The notes beneath the pieces are model-generated. The model was not told the origin of the DNA, searched no databases, and saw only the letters and a program-made list of their open reading frames with translations. Made by a program: the position numbers and the translations under genes. From assembly GCA_017307505.1 (NCBI GenBank), contig JAFKEE010000048.1, positions 42,715-106,714 on the forward strand: a stretch of DNA of 64,000 nt, in the 5' to 3' direction. Below, piece by piece: positions 1 through 8,241 of the stretch (its first letter is position 1; every line of letters begins with the position of its first letter). Source of the stretch: Acidobacteriota bacterium. GTDB lineage: Bacteria; Acidobacteriota; Terriglobia; Bryobacterales; Bryobacteraceae.

Positions 1-790
1 CGAGCATCCTGCGCGCGGCGGCGTTGCCTTCCTGGGTGACAGCCCGCTCGTACGCGTTCTCCGCCCGGGCCTCGCCGGCTTCCAACTGAACCACCGCCCG
101 GCGGATGCCTTCCAGGATGTCGAGCGGCTCGAAGCCGGTGGCGACGATGGGGACTCGGTAGCGCTCCGCCAACGGCGGGTACTGCCAGAGGCCCATCACG
201 CTGCAGACGTGGCCCGCGGCGAGGAAGGCCTGGACACGACAGGCCGGAGCGCTGAGGATGGCCTCGATGGCCGGAGGCACCAGCACGTGAGAAACGAGCA
301 GCGAGAAGTTTTCCAACCCCAGCCGTTTGGCCTGATGCACGGCCATCGCATTGGCCGGCGCCGTGGTTTCGAAGCCGATGGCGAAGAAGACGACTTCGCG
401 CCCGGGGTTCTGACGGGCCAGGGCGACGGCATCCAGAGGGGAGTAGACGACCCGCACATCGCCGCCCTCGCTCTTCACCTGGAACAGGTCGCGCGCGCTA
501 CCCGGAACGCGCAACATATCGCCGAAGGAGCAGAAGATGACCTCAGGCCGGGCCGCGATGGCAAGGGCCTTGTCGATGATCTCCAGGGGAGTGACGCAGA
601 CGGGACAGCCGGGCCCGTGGATGAGTTCCACCTCAGCAGGCAGCATCTGGTCGATGCCGTTGCGAATAATGGAGTGGGTCTGGCCGCCGCAGACCTCCAT
701 GATGGCCCAGCGCCGGGTCGCCCGGCGGCGGATTTCGCCGGCAATCCGGCGGGCGGCTTCGCCATTGCGGAACTCGTTCAGGTACTTCAT
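1..790 (-). CDS. hypD: HypD, hydrogenase Fe-cyanide maturation protein (3' end beyond window)
   Basis: HypD works with HypC in the cytoplasm to assemble the Fe(CN)2CO group of [NiFe]-hydrogenases. The reverse-strand translation from the ATG at 790 begins [15 protein letters not shown] and carries the two signature cysteine motifs, [10 protein letters not shown] and [11 protein letters not shown], followed by [22 protein letters not shown] and SHVLVPPAI, all typical of HypD. About 263 of the usual 360-380 residues are present. The C-terminal iron-sulfur cysteines would lie left of the window. No Shine-Dalgarno sequence is obvious. The gene lies 85 bp downstream of a secreted hypothetical protein that is not a hyp gene, so hypE and other partners, if present, should be to the left. 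Confidence 0.93.
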   Translation of the reverse strand, partial: MKYLNEFRNGEAARRIAGEIRRRATRRWAIMEVCGGQTHSIIRNGIDQMLPAEVELIHGPGCPVCVTPLEIIDKALAIAARPEVIFCSFGDMLRVPGSARDLFQVKSEGGDVRVVYSPLDAVALARQNPGREVVFFAIGFETTAPANAMAVHQAKRLGLENFSLLVSHVLVPPAIEAILSAPACRVQAFLAAGHVCSVMGLWQYPPLAERYRVPIVATGFEPLDILEGIRRAVVQLEAGEARAENAYERAVTQEGNAAARRML

Positions 791-875
791 CGGCGGACGG
801 CCGCGGGGGCGTTGATGCGGCTCCCGGCGGCCCACCCTGATTGTGACCTGAATCCGAATGAGGCGGAAGGGCGGT

Positions 876-1418
876 CTACCAGTTCACCGCGGCGGCCTGA
901 CGAATGAGCGAGTCGACCACATCAGACCCATCCTGGGCAGGTTTCGCCTTGAAAGTGCGGCGGACAACGGACTCGCCCAATGTGAGAGGTGTGGCGCGGA
1001 TATCGAGACGGACCTCCTCGTTTGCCCGGCACTGCGTCCGCCGCTGCGCCGAATCGGAGCCGTTGCCGGACCGCGGAGCGCGTGTGTAAGTGGAGGCTCC
1101 CGGTTCCGGCCCTGCAGGGGGTATCGCGGATCGCAGAATGCTGCCCAGGCCCGGTTTGTCCTTGCGTTTCAGGGTGAGGGTAAGCGCGACGTTACAACCC
1201 ATTTCGCGGGCTTCCTGGATGCCAGGAGCGAGTGCAGCGTCGACGCCTCGGGCCGCAAGTTCAGTCCGCAGCAACTGGCGGGCGGTCTCGAAGTCCGCGC
1301 CGGCAGCGGCCGGCGAATCGGCCGGCAGGATGGCGATGCAGGGGGCGTTCGGGTTCTGCCCGAAAGCGGGCAGACTCAACACGATCAACCCTAATGTCCA
1401 TAGTGATTTACTGATCAC
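876..1418 (-). CDS. Small secreted protein of unknown function
   Basis: This encodes 180 residues. The GTG at 1418 is chosen because GGAGAAG lies about 6 bp upstream and a clean signal peptide follows ([20 protein letters not shown], cleavage near the following Q). The mature part begins [15 protein letters not shown] and continues with alternating short strands and helices ending [14 protein letters not shown] do not recognise the family. The opening IAILP segment followed by a helix and [12 protein letters not shown] loop resembles periplasmic proteins that bind or assemble at the envelope, but this is only an impression. An in-frame ATG exists 81 bp further upstream but would put 27 non-signal residues before the signal peptide. 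Confidence 0.7.
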   Translation of the reverse strand: MISKSLWTLGLIVLSLPAFGQNPNAPCIAILPADSPAAAGADFETARQLLRTELAARGVDAALAPGIQEAREMGCNVALTLTLKRKDKPGLGSILRSAIPPAGPEPGASTYTRAPRSGNGSDSAQRRTQCRANEEVRLDIRATPLTLGESVVRRTFKAKPAQDGSDVVDSLIRQAAAVNW

Positions 1419-1613
1419 GGCTAACTTCTCCGGTGCAGACGCGCACCAGTCCGGGCGGCCGTTTGCGGCCGGTGCAGTGGAAATATCGCCGGCGGCCACA
1501 TCGGACCGCCGGCAGTTCAGGTGTAGGCGATGGTCTACCTAAACTCGCGCAGACGGCTGCGGAAAGAGATCAGTGGGAAGAAAAAAACACTACCGTCCCA
1601 GCGGAATAAGCCG

Positions 1614-3137
1614 TCAGGCGGGCGGCCGCCGCAGCCTGCTGCCGAGCCGGGTGGAGGCGCCGCTGCTCAGTCCCTTCTCCATCAGCACGGCCTTGACGTC
1701 TCCGAAGGAGCCCAGTTGCCGTGCGGTCCAGCCTTGCAATTCGTGCTGCCGGGCAAACCAGCTCTGCCAAAACTCGACATTGCGATCGCCCCCGTAGATG
1801 ACAAACCGGCCGGCAGCGGGCAGCCGCACGGAGGACAGGCTTGCGGCATATCGCAAACCCTCAGCGGAGGGCGTATAGGGCAGCAGGAAGGGCCGGCCCA
1901 CTACCGGATAAGTGGCCAGGTGAGCATAGAGGAAGCCAGGCAGGGGATAATCCGGGCTCCAGGCGGGCGGCTTTGCCTCGACAAACGGGCTGGGGCAGAG
2001 GACCGGCAGATCCGGATCATGGAGCGCCGCAATGGCCTCGGTCGCGCCCCGCCAGTCGGAGACGTGCGCAGGCCCGTTGGACGGGTGCCCGATGGACTGG
2101 GCCAACGCCCAAACGCCAACCAGCACGGCTAGGGGGCGCCAGAAGGCGGCCGGGAGATAGCGCTTCAGCAGGAAGGCTGAGCCCAGCAGGATGCCCGGCC
2201 AGGCCAGCGACAGGTAGCGAGGCAGAAACACGCTATTCCCGGTGCCCACCGAGTAGGCGAACAGCGCGATCGGGTGGACGAACCACCAGCCGAGCAGCAG
2301 CACCCCAGTGGCCGAACAAAGCGAAGCCGGCCTGAGCTTCTTTACCCGGCTGAACATCCATGCCGCCGGCAGCGTGCCAAGGAGGAACCCGAACTTCAGT
2401 GCATACTTCAGCTGGCGCAAGCCGGGCGGCGCCTGGATCACGTGCGCCTGCGCCTCCCGAGCCAATGCCACGGCACTCCACGCCACAGGCAGCAGCAACA
2501 AAGCAAGCACGAGGAAGAGACCGGAAGCTGGGATCCATCCCACCGGGGTATCCCTGCGCCAGAGCCGTGCGGCCGTGTAGGACACGAAGACGAGATAGAA
2601 CGGCCAGTAGACGAGATGAGTCCGCCAGAGCAAGGCTCCGAAGAGCAGGAACAAGGATGCATCCAGCCAGGCGGCGCGATCCAGCCAGCGGATCAGGGCC
2701 CAAACGCTCAGAGACGCGACACACAGTCCAAATGCGTACGGCCGTGCGTCGGTCGCAGCGTCGCTGAACCCGCGGAGCAAAAAACTGCTTAGAACGATCA
2801 GCCAGCCGCAATCCGGATGGATGAGCCGCATGCCGATGCGGGCACAGAGGAAGAGAGCCAGCGCCATCGCCAGCACCGAGGGCAGGCGGTAGCCCGCTTC
2901 AGAGAAGCCCGCCTCCGACTGCACGGCGGCCGGCAAGGCGTAGTAGATGGACTGCGGCACCTGCGGCGCGACCGTGAGGGAAGGATGGTCGCCACCCTGG
3001 CGCACCACGAACGCCGTCACCGTCTCATCGACCCAGAAGCTGGTGTTGAGGGGCAGCAGCCAGAACCTGACGATACACAACGCCAGCAGCGCGCCCAGGG
3101 GCCAGTTGAGCCAGCGGCGCCTGCCCTCCAGCGTCAT
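1614..3137 (-). CDS. Polytopic membrane glycosyltransferase (ArnT/PMT-like, GT39/GT83 type)
   Basis: This 507-residue protein has about ten hydrophobic helices. The first (residues about 10-30, LNWPLGALLALCIVRFWLLP) is followed by a short loop with NTSFWVDETVT, where the acidic pair resembles the first-loop catalytic acid of polyprenyl-phosphate-dependent sugar transferases (ArnT, PMT). A long periplasmic C-terminal region begins after the last helix, near WRPLAVLVGVWALAQS. The expected role is transfer of a sugar from an undecaprenyl-phosphate donor to a lipid or protein outside the membrane. The start at 3137 overlaps the stop of the upstream GT2 gene (ATGA), indicating translational coupling: the GT2 enzyme would make the lipid-linked donor that this enzyme uses. 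The acceptor cannot be told. Confidence 0.8.
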   Translation of the reverse strand: MTLEGRRRWLNWPLGALLALCIVRFWLLPLNTSFWVDETVTAFVVRQGGDHPSLTVAPQVPQSIYYALPAAVQSEAGFSEAGYRLPSVLAMALALFLCARIGMRLIHPDCGWLIVLSSFLLRGFSDAATDARPYAFGLCVASLSVWALIRWLDRAAWLDASLFLLFGALLWRTHLVYWPFYLVFVSYTAARLWRRDTPVGWIPASGLFLVLALLLLPVAWSAVALAREAQAHVIQAPPGLRQLKYALKFGFLLGTLPAAWMFSRVKKLRPASLCSATGVLLLGWWFVHPIALFAYSVGTGNSVFLPRYLSLAWPGILLGSAFLLKRYLPAAFWRPLAVLVGVWALAQSIGHPSNGPAHVSDWRGATEAIAALHDPDLPVLCPSPFVEAKPPAWSPDYPLPGFLYAHLATYPVVGRPFLLPYTPSAEGLRYAASLSSVRLPAAGRFVIYGGDRNVEFWQSWFARQHELQGWTARQLGSFGDVKAVLMEKGLSSGASTRLGSRLRRPPA

Positions 3138-3925
3138 TCTTCCGTCTCGGCCCAGGGCAGGAACACAGGCGGCCGCATGGGCCAGCGGGACGAGGGAAAG
3201 ACCGCCGCGCGCAACAGGCCCCATTTCGCCAGCCGCGCCTGCAGCGTGGTTCGGACGACACCGAGCCCATAGGTCACACTGCGGCGGAAGCTGATGGATG
3301 AAGCCTGCGGGAAGTAGCGTGTGGGGCAGGACACTTCCCCGATGCGCGCGCCAAGCACGATGCTCTGCGCAATCAACTGGTTGTCAAAGACGAAGTCTTC
3401 CGAGTTGCTCTCGAGGGGCAGGGCTTCCAGCAGTTCGCGTGTGTAGGCGCGGAAGCCGGTGTGATACTCGGAGAGTTTGGCGCCCAGAACGAGATTCTGG
3501 AACAGCGTCAGCACCCGGTTTGAGGCGTATTTGTAGAGCGGCATGCCGCCGCTGAGCGCGTCGCCACCGAGGATCCGGGATCCCAGCACCAGATCATAAA
3601 CTCCGTAGGCCGCCATGCTGGCCATGGCCGACACCAGCAGCGGCGAATACTGGTAGTCAGGATGGATCATGACGACGATGTCGGCGCCACGGCTGAGCGC
3701 AAGCGCGTAGCAGGTCTTCTGGTTGCCGCCGTAGCCCCGGTTGCGGTCGTGCACAGCGACGTGGAGCCCCAGCTTGCGCGCCACTTCGACGGTATCGTCG
3801 GTGCTGTGGTCGTCCACCAGGATCCGGTCGTCCACGATGTCCGGCAGCTCCTGCACGGTGGCCCTGAGGGTCCTGGCAGCATTGTAGGCAGGGAGAACCA
3901 CGGCGATTCGTTTCTGATTGATCAT
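3134..3925 (-). CDS. Family 2 glycosyltransferase (dolichol/undecaprenyl-phosphate mannose synthase-like)
   Basis: This 263-residue cytoplasmic GT-A enzyme has the nucleotide-sugar fold signature at its N-terminus (IAVVLPAYNAARTL), the DDHSTDDT segment and MIHPDYQYSP as the DxD-type region, then HTGFRAYTRELL and NSEDFVFDNQLIAQ, which match the polyprenyl-phosphate hexose synthase branch. There is no strong transmembrane segment, so the product is probably peripheral. GAGG lies 5-8 bp before the ATG at 3925. It is coupled by a 4-bp overlap to the membrane transferase downstream, which supports a lipid-donor-plus-transferase pair for surface glycan or protein glycosylation. Substrate sugar unknown. 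Confidence 0.88.
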   Translation of the reverse strand: MINQKRIAVVLPAYNAARTLRATVQELPDIVDDRILVDDHSTDDTVEVARKLGLHVAVHDRNRGYGGNQKTCYALALSRGADIVVMIHPDYQYSPLLVSAMASMAAYGVYDLVLGSRILGGDALSGGMPLYKYASNRVLTLFQNLVLGAKLSEYHTGFRAYTRELLEALPLESNSEDFVFDNQLIAQSIVLGARIGEVSCPTRYFPQASSISFRRSVTYGLGVVRTTLQARLAKWGLLRAAVFPSSRWPMRPPVFLPWAETEE

Positions 3926-4137
3926 TGGTCCTCACGAATCCAGTTCCGTTCGGGCATACGAGGTGGACGCGCCGCGGTGAGCCGCAGCGTACAATCCTAC
4001 GGACACAAAGGCGTTAACTAATGTAAAGGTTGTGCAGGGAAGGTAAAGCGGCACCCGGTCAGGATCTCGATACAATGAAACCGCCCAGACGGCAGCCTAT
4101 GTGCCGCAAGGGCTTACGGCCTGAATTCGGAGTACTC
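3926..4137. promoter_or_regulatory. Divergent intergenic region, glycosyltransferases / fucosidase
   Basis: This 212-bp gap separates the leftward glycosyltransferase pair from the rightward fucosidase. On the + strand TACAAT at 4071-4076 is a plausible -10 hexamer, which would give a leader of about 55 nt before the fucosidase ATG. A second TACAAT lies near 3989. I see no convincing -35 for either and no clear operator dyad. Confidence 0.35.
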
Positions 4138-5538
4138 ATGAATCGCCGAGCCTTCCTTTCCACTTTGTCCGCCGCCGGCTCCTGCCTGCCCGTGGCCTTC
4201 GCGCAAAAATATTCACCTGACTGGACTTCGCTGAAGACGCACACCGTCCCCAACTGGTATGACGACGCTAAATTCGGCATCTTCATCCACTGGGGCCTCT
4301 ATTCCGTACCCGCCTGGGCTCCGCCGTCCGGCGAACTGGGCAAGGTCGACATGAGCCGCTGGTTCTATGAGAACGCCTATGCCGAGTGGTATTTGAATTC
4401 CATTCGCCTTAAGGATTCACCCAGCTACCGGCATCACGCCGAGAAGTACGGAGCGGACTTCGACTACTACCGCTTTGGCCCGATGTTCGAACAGCAAAAC
4501 CGCGCGTGGAAGCCGCAGAACTGGGCATCGCTCTTCAAAAACGCCGGAGCGCAGTATGTTGTTCTCACCACCAAGCACCATGACGGCTACACGCTGTGGC
4601 CCAGCAAGGTGCCAAACCCCAAGCGGCCCCAAGGTGGCATCAACTCGCCCCGCGATCTCGTCGGCGACCTGACCAAAGCAGTGCGCGGCGCCGGGTTGCA
4701 CATGGGCCTTTACTATTCCGGCGGGCTGGACTGGACCTTCGAATCCCGCCCCATCGCCAAGATGGCGGATCTCCGGACGACTGCTCCGCAGACCGAGGAG
4801 TACGCCCAATACGCCAATGCCCATTGGCGGGAGCTCATCCGGCTGTATCAGCCCTCCGTGCTCTGGAACGACATCGGCTATCCAAAGCTGGGCAAGCCCG
4901 AAGCGCTCTTTGCGGATTACTACAACGCCGTGCCCGAGGGCGTGATCAATAACCGCTTCAGCGTGGAGTATGCGGATTTCACTACGCCTGAATACGCCAA
5001 GTACGACAAGATCACACCGAAAAAGTGGGAGTCCTGTCGCGGGCTCGGCTTCAGCTTCGGCTACAACCAGGTGGAAGGGCCCGAGCATGTGCTGGCATCG
5101 GTCGCCTTGATCGAACTCCTGGTGGACATCGTCAGCAAGAATGGCAACCTGCTGCTGAATATCGGACCGAAGGCGGACGGGAGCATCTCAGAGATCCAGC
5201 TCAACCGCCTGAACGCGCTGGGCGCATGGCTCAAAACAAACGGCGAAGGAATCTACGACACCCGGCCGTGGATCCGGCCTTCCGCCAAGACCGCCTCGGG
5301 TGGCGATGTCCGCTTCACCAGAAAGGGCGACACACTCTATGCGTTCCTGCTCGGGCAGAGTTCCGGGGTGTCGACGGTAACCGGATTGACGCTCTCCTCG
5401 GGCACCAAGGTTCACCTGCTGGGCGGCGGCGCCGTTGCGTGGAAGCAGCAGGGCGAAGGCACGTCCTTCGAACTGCCCGCTAACCTGCCGCCGGCGGGCC
5501 CGGCAACGCTCAGCATCACTCCAGCCCCTTCCGCCTAA
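4138..5538 (+). CDS. Alpha-L-fucosidase, GH29, Tat-exported
   Basis: This 466-residue enzyme hydrolyses terminal alpha-L-fucose from glycans outside the cytoplasm. The ATG at 4138 is preceded by GGAG about 6 bp upstream and starts a Tat-type signal (NRRAFLSTLSAAGSC). GH29 hallmarks are visible: FGIFIHWGLYSVPAW near residue 45, TKHHDGYTLWPS, and the segment VLWNDIGYP that carries the catalytic aspartate. SKNGNLLLNIGPKADGSI is the conserved end of the barrel, followed by a C-terminal beta domain. Upstream ATGs at 4030 and 4075 are in frame but would bury the signal peptide. With the sulfatase at 41.9 kb and several DUF1080 proteins it suggests use of fucosylated, perhaps sulfated, polysaccharides. 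Confidence 0.93.
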   Translation: MNRRAFLSTLSAAGSCLPVAFAQKYSPDWTSLKTHTVPNWYDDAKFGIFIHWGLYSVPAWAPPSGELGKVDMSRWFYENAYAEWYLNSIRLKDSPSYRHHAEKYGADFDYYRFGPMFEQQNRAWKPQNWASLFKNAGAQYVVLTTKHHDGYTLWPSKVPNPKRPQGGINSPRDLVGDLTKAVRGAGLHMGLYYSGGLDWTFESRPIAKMADLRTTAPQTEEYAQYANAHWRELIRLYQPSVLWNDIGYPKLGKPEALFADYYNAVPEGVINNRFSVEYADFTTPEYAKYDKITPKKWESCRGLGFSFGYNQVEGPEHVLASVALIELLVDIVSKNGNLLLNIGPKADGSISEIQLNRLNALGAWLKTNGEGIYDTRPWIRPSAKTASGGDVRFTRKGDTLYAFLLGQSSGVSTVTGLTLSSGTKVHLLGGGAVAWKQQGEGTSFELPANLPPAGPATLSITPAPSA

Positions 5539-5567
5539 GAAGCGCCTTATCAAGCATGATACGAGTG

Positions 5568-5594
5568 GGGGCCTGCTCCGGAAGCGGGCCCCTC
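5568..5594. other. GC-rich hairpin between fucosidase and decarboxylase genes
   Basis: GGGGCC and GGCCCC form the outer stem and GCT/AGC can extend it inside, about 30 bp after the fucosidase stop and 25 bp before the next start. There is no U-tract, so it is at best an imperfect terminator or an mRNA-stabilising or attenuating hairpin. Confidence 0.35.
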
Positions 5595-5618
5595 AGAGAA
5601 AGTGGAGGAAGCCGACAG

Positions 5619-6977
5619 ATGGCATTGGAGAAACTCGCGCCTGGCGCGCTGAAGGCGGCGCTGGAGGAGTTGGACCGTCTCTTCGCCCATCTGCCGGAGT
5701 TTCAGGCTGCAGTGCCGGGTGAGGATCGCATGCAGGCAGTCCTGTGCGAGACGGCCACCCGGCTGGGCGATAACTTCCCTTACTTCCACCCACTGTATGC
5801 CGGCCAGATGTTGAAACCGCCGCATCCGCTGGCGCGCGCGGCCTATGCGCTGGCCACCTGGATCAATCCGAATAATCACGCGCTGGACGGCGGCCGCGCC
5901 AGCTCCGCGATGGAGAAGGAAGCCGTGGCCGAACTGGCGGCGATGTTCGGCTGGAGCCGGCACCTGGGCCACCTCACCAGCGGCGGCACGATGGCCAACC
6001 TGGAAGCCTTGTGGGTGGCGGGCCAGTTGCAGCCAGGCAAGACGATCGTCGCTTCCAGCCAGGCGCACTACACGCATGAACGGATCAGCGGTGTGCTGCG
6101 GCTGCCGTTCGCCAAGGTGGACGCGGACGACCATGGAAGGCTGGACTGCCAATCGCTGGAGCGGCAACTGGACCAGGGCGGCATAGGCTGTGTCGTTGCG
6201 ACTCTCGGCACTACCGGTGTAGGCGCGGTCGATCCCCTGCCGGAGATCCTGAAACTGCGGGATCGCCATGGATTCCGCCTGCACGTCGATTCCGCGTACG
6301 GCGGCTACTTCCGATTGGCCGGCAATCTGGCGCCGGCAGCCCGCGCCGCCTATGACCTAATTGGGGAGGCCGACTCGATCGTGATCGATCCCCACAAGCA
6401 CGGACTGCAACCCTATGGCTGCGGCTGCGTTTTGTTTCGCGATCCTGCCGTCGGACGGTTGTACAAGCACGAATCCCCGTACACATATTTCTCTTCGCAT
6501 GAGCTGCATCTGGGGGAGATCAGCCTGGAATGTTCGAGGCCCGGCGCATCGGCCGTTGCGTTGTGGGCCACGCAGCGCCTGCTGCCGCCGGTGCCGGGCG
6601 GAGAATTTGCGCAGGGACTGGAGGCGTCACGGCGGGCCGCACTGACTTTCGCGGGCCGGCTGAAAGCGGACTCACGCTTCGTTGTTCCCTTCGACCCCGA
6701 GCTCGACATTGTCGTGTGGGCTCCGCGCGCGGCTTCCGCCTCGAAGGTTTCGGCACTGTCCCAGCGAATCTTCGACCTTGCGGCCGAACAGCAGCTTCAC
6801 CTGGCGTTGATTCGTCTGCCGGCCTCAATCTTCCGGGCCGCCTGGCCGGATCTTGACGCCGATCAGCCGACAATCGTCTGCCTGCGCTCCGTGCTGATGA
6901 AGCCGGAGCATGAGACTTGGCTCGACCGCATCTACGCAATTCTCTCCGCGGCAACTGACGCGGCCACGTCTTCCTAA
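5619..6977 (+). CDS. PLP-dependent group II amino-acid decarboxylase family protein
   Basis: This 452-residue cytoplasmic fold-type I PLP enzyme of the aromatic-amino-acid/glutamate decarboxylase group has HLTSGGTMANLEAL (phosphate-binding loop), HVDSAYGGYF (Asp that contacts the PLP ring nitrogen) and IDPHKHGLQPYGCG (lysine that forms the Schiff base). The ATG at 5619 has GGAGG about 10 bp upstream. An ATG at 5556 is in frame but has no ribosome site. It begins 80 bp after the fucosidase but shows no functional link to it. Substrate is not evident: the family covers Tyr, Trp, Glu, Asp and sulfonate amino acids. Its stop overlaps the stop of the convergent gene. Confidence 0.9.
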   Translation: MALEKLAPGALKAALEELDRLFAHLPEFQAAVPGEDRMQAVLCETATRLGDNFPYFHPLYAGQMLKPPHPLARAAYALATWINPNNHALDGGRASSAMEKEAVAELAAMFGWSRHLGHLTSGGTMANLEALWVAGQLQPGKTIVASSQAHYTHERISGVLRLPFAKVDADDHGRLDCQSLERQLDQGGIGCVVATLGTTGVGAVDPLPEILKLRDRHGFRLHVDSAYGGYFRLAGNLAPAARAAYDLIGEADSIVIDPHKHGLQPYGCGCVLFRDPAVGRLYKHESPYTYFSSHELHLGEISLECSRPGASAVALWATQRLLPPVPGGEFAQGLEASRRAALTFAGRLKADSRFVVPFDPELDIVVWAPRAASASKVSALSQRIFDLAAEQQLHLALIRLPASIFRAAWPDLDADQPTIVCLRSVLMKPEHETWLDRIYAILSAATDAATSS

Positions 6978-7405
6978 CGCTTCGCCGGAGCAGGGGCCAG
7001 GCGAGTGTAGACCGTCTCGAAATCGGGTTTCGAGCCAAAGGCAACCGAACTGGAAGTGGAACTGGAAGGACCTCCATCCCGATTCGGTTTCGGGCTGGCC
7101 GCATCCCGCGGCGCTGTCCCGGTGTTGCCGGTTTTCGTCTCCTTGGTCACGCGGCTACCGGTCTGGAGCGGCCTGGCGTCGATACGTTCGATTTCCTCTT
7201 TCGGAATCGCAACCTGTTCGTTTTTGACGATCACCAGGAGGCTGTTCTCCGTCAGCTCATCCATCTTTGCCAGCAGCGGCTGCCGGGCATCCTTCTTCAG
7301 GATGCGCAGCTCAGTACCACTCTTCACCGCGCGCACCTTGGTCCACGGGTCGTCGGCCGCAAATACCGCGAGGGCCGTCAGGAGGAAAGCGAGGGACTTC
7401 AGCAT
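6974..7405 (-). CDS. Small exported protein of unknown function
   Basis: This encodes 143 residues with an N-terminal signal peptide (MLKSLAFLLTALAVFAADDP). The mature protein starts with a compact domain of about 60 residues containing VKSGTELRILKKDARQPL and ENSLLVIVKNEQVAIPKEEIERI, a pattern of short beta strands, and ends in a low-complexity Ser/Thr/Gly-rich tail (SSSTSSSV). I do not recognise a named family. The ATG at 7405 is chosen because it opens the signal peptide; longer readings upstream lack one. The stop codon overlaps that of the convergent decarboxylase gene. Confidence 0.65.
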   Translation of the reverse strand: MLKSLAFLLTALAVFAADDPWTKVRAVKSGTELRILKKDARQPLLAKMDELTENSLLVIVKNEQVAIPKEEIERIDARPLQTGSRVTKETKTGNTGTAPRDAASPKPNRDGGPSSSTSSSVAFGSKPDFETVYTRLAPAPAKR

Positions 7406-7508
7406 AAGTTGAGGCGAATGTACCACGCCGGGGCCGGGATTTGAAGCTGGAAACCGGATGGGGCGGCCCAGGCCAGCAACGGCCGGCGCATTGCTCCACA
7501 ATGAAGCC

Positions 7509-8018
7509 ATGGCCACATCCGCTGACGCCGGTCCGATCCGCATCCTGATCACCGGCGGAACGTTCGACAAGGAATATGACGAACTCACCGGCCGGCTTTT
7601 TTTCCAGGAGTCGCACCTGCCTGAGATGCTGAAACTCGGCCGCTGCGGACTACCACTGCAGATTCGCACCCTGATGATGATCGACAGCCTGGAGATGTCC
7701 GATGCGGACCGGCGATTGATCGTGGAACAATGCCGCTCCGCCGCCGAGCATCGGATCGTGATTACGCATGGGACGGACACGATGACCGAAACCGCCCAAT
7801 TGCTGGCGGGCGAGATCCAGGACAAGACCGTCGTGCTGACGGGCGCCATGGTGCCATACAAGTTTGGGAGCTCCGATGGGTTGTTCAATCTGGGCAGCGC
7901 ACTCGCCTTCGCCCAGACCCTGCCGCCCGGCGTATACGTCGCGATGAACGGCCGCTTCTTCCAAGCCGGCAAAGTGCGAAAGAACCGCCAGACCGGAATG
8001 TTCGAGGAGCTGGCCTGA
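7509..8018 (+). CDS. Asparaginase-like N-terminal domain protein (single domain)
   Basis: This encodes 169 residues. It opens with RILITGGTFDKEYDE, the type-I/II asparaginase N-terminal signature carrying the first catalytic threonine (TGGTFDK), and contains ITHGTDTMTETAQLL, the second signature with the catalytic Thr-Asp pair. Classical asparaginases have 320-350 residues in two domains. This protein stops after GRFFQAGKVRKNRQTGMFEEL and so lacks the C-terminal domain, as do a set of short bacterial homologues. It probably acts in the cytoplasm, since no signal is seen. Activity on asparagine is likely from the motifs but not certain, because residues from the C-terminal domain help build the site in full-length enzymes. 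Confidence 0.85.
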   Translation: MATSADAGPIRILITGGTFDKEYDELTGRLFFQESHLPEMLKLGRCGLPLQIRTLMMIDSLEMSDADRRLIVEQCRSAAEHRIVITHGTDTMTETAQLLAGEIQDKTVVLTGAMVPYKFGSSDGLFNLGSALAFAQTLPPGVYVAMNGRFFQAGKVRKNRQTGMFEELA

Positions 8019-8241
8019 CCGGAGCGGAAAAAAATAGTTCCAGACGCGCCTGCCCGCTGTCATACTCCCTGTCCCAGGCTGCAGTTCCTTTCCGGGATGC
8101 GCGCCAGGGAGATTGTCCGGCGGCGGGCTGGCCTACAACTCTGAAGTTCCGCCTGCCGGGCCACCGCGGGGGGGGTCTCGAGCAGATCACCTGTCTTGCT
8201 TCAGGGGGCGAGGCCTTCCCGCGGGCTGATGCGGAGCAGCT

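Noticed and set aside
8019..8241. 222-bp gap after the asparaginase-like gene, checked for a gene or RNA
   Set aside because: Only a G8 run and GC-rich stems without a T-tract; nothing that can be named.
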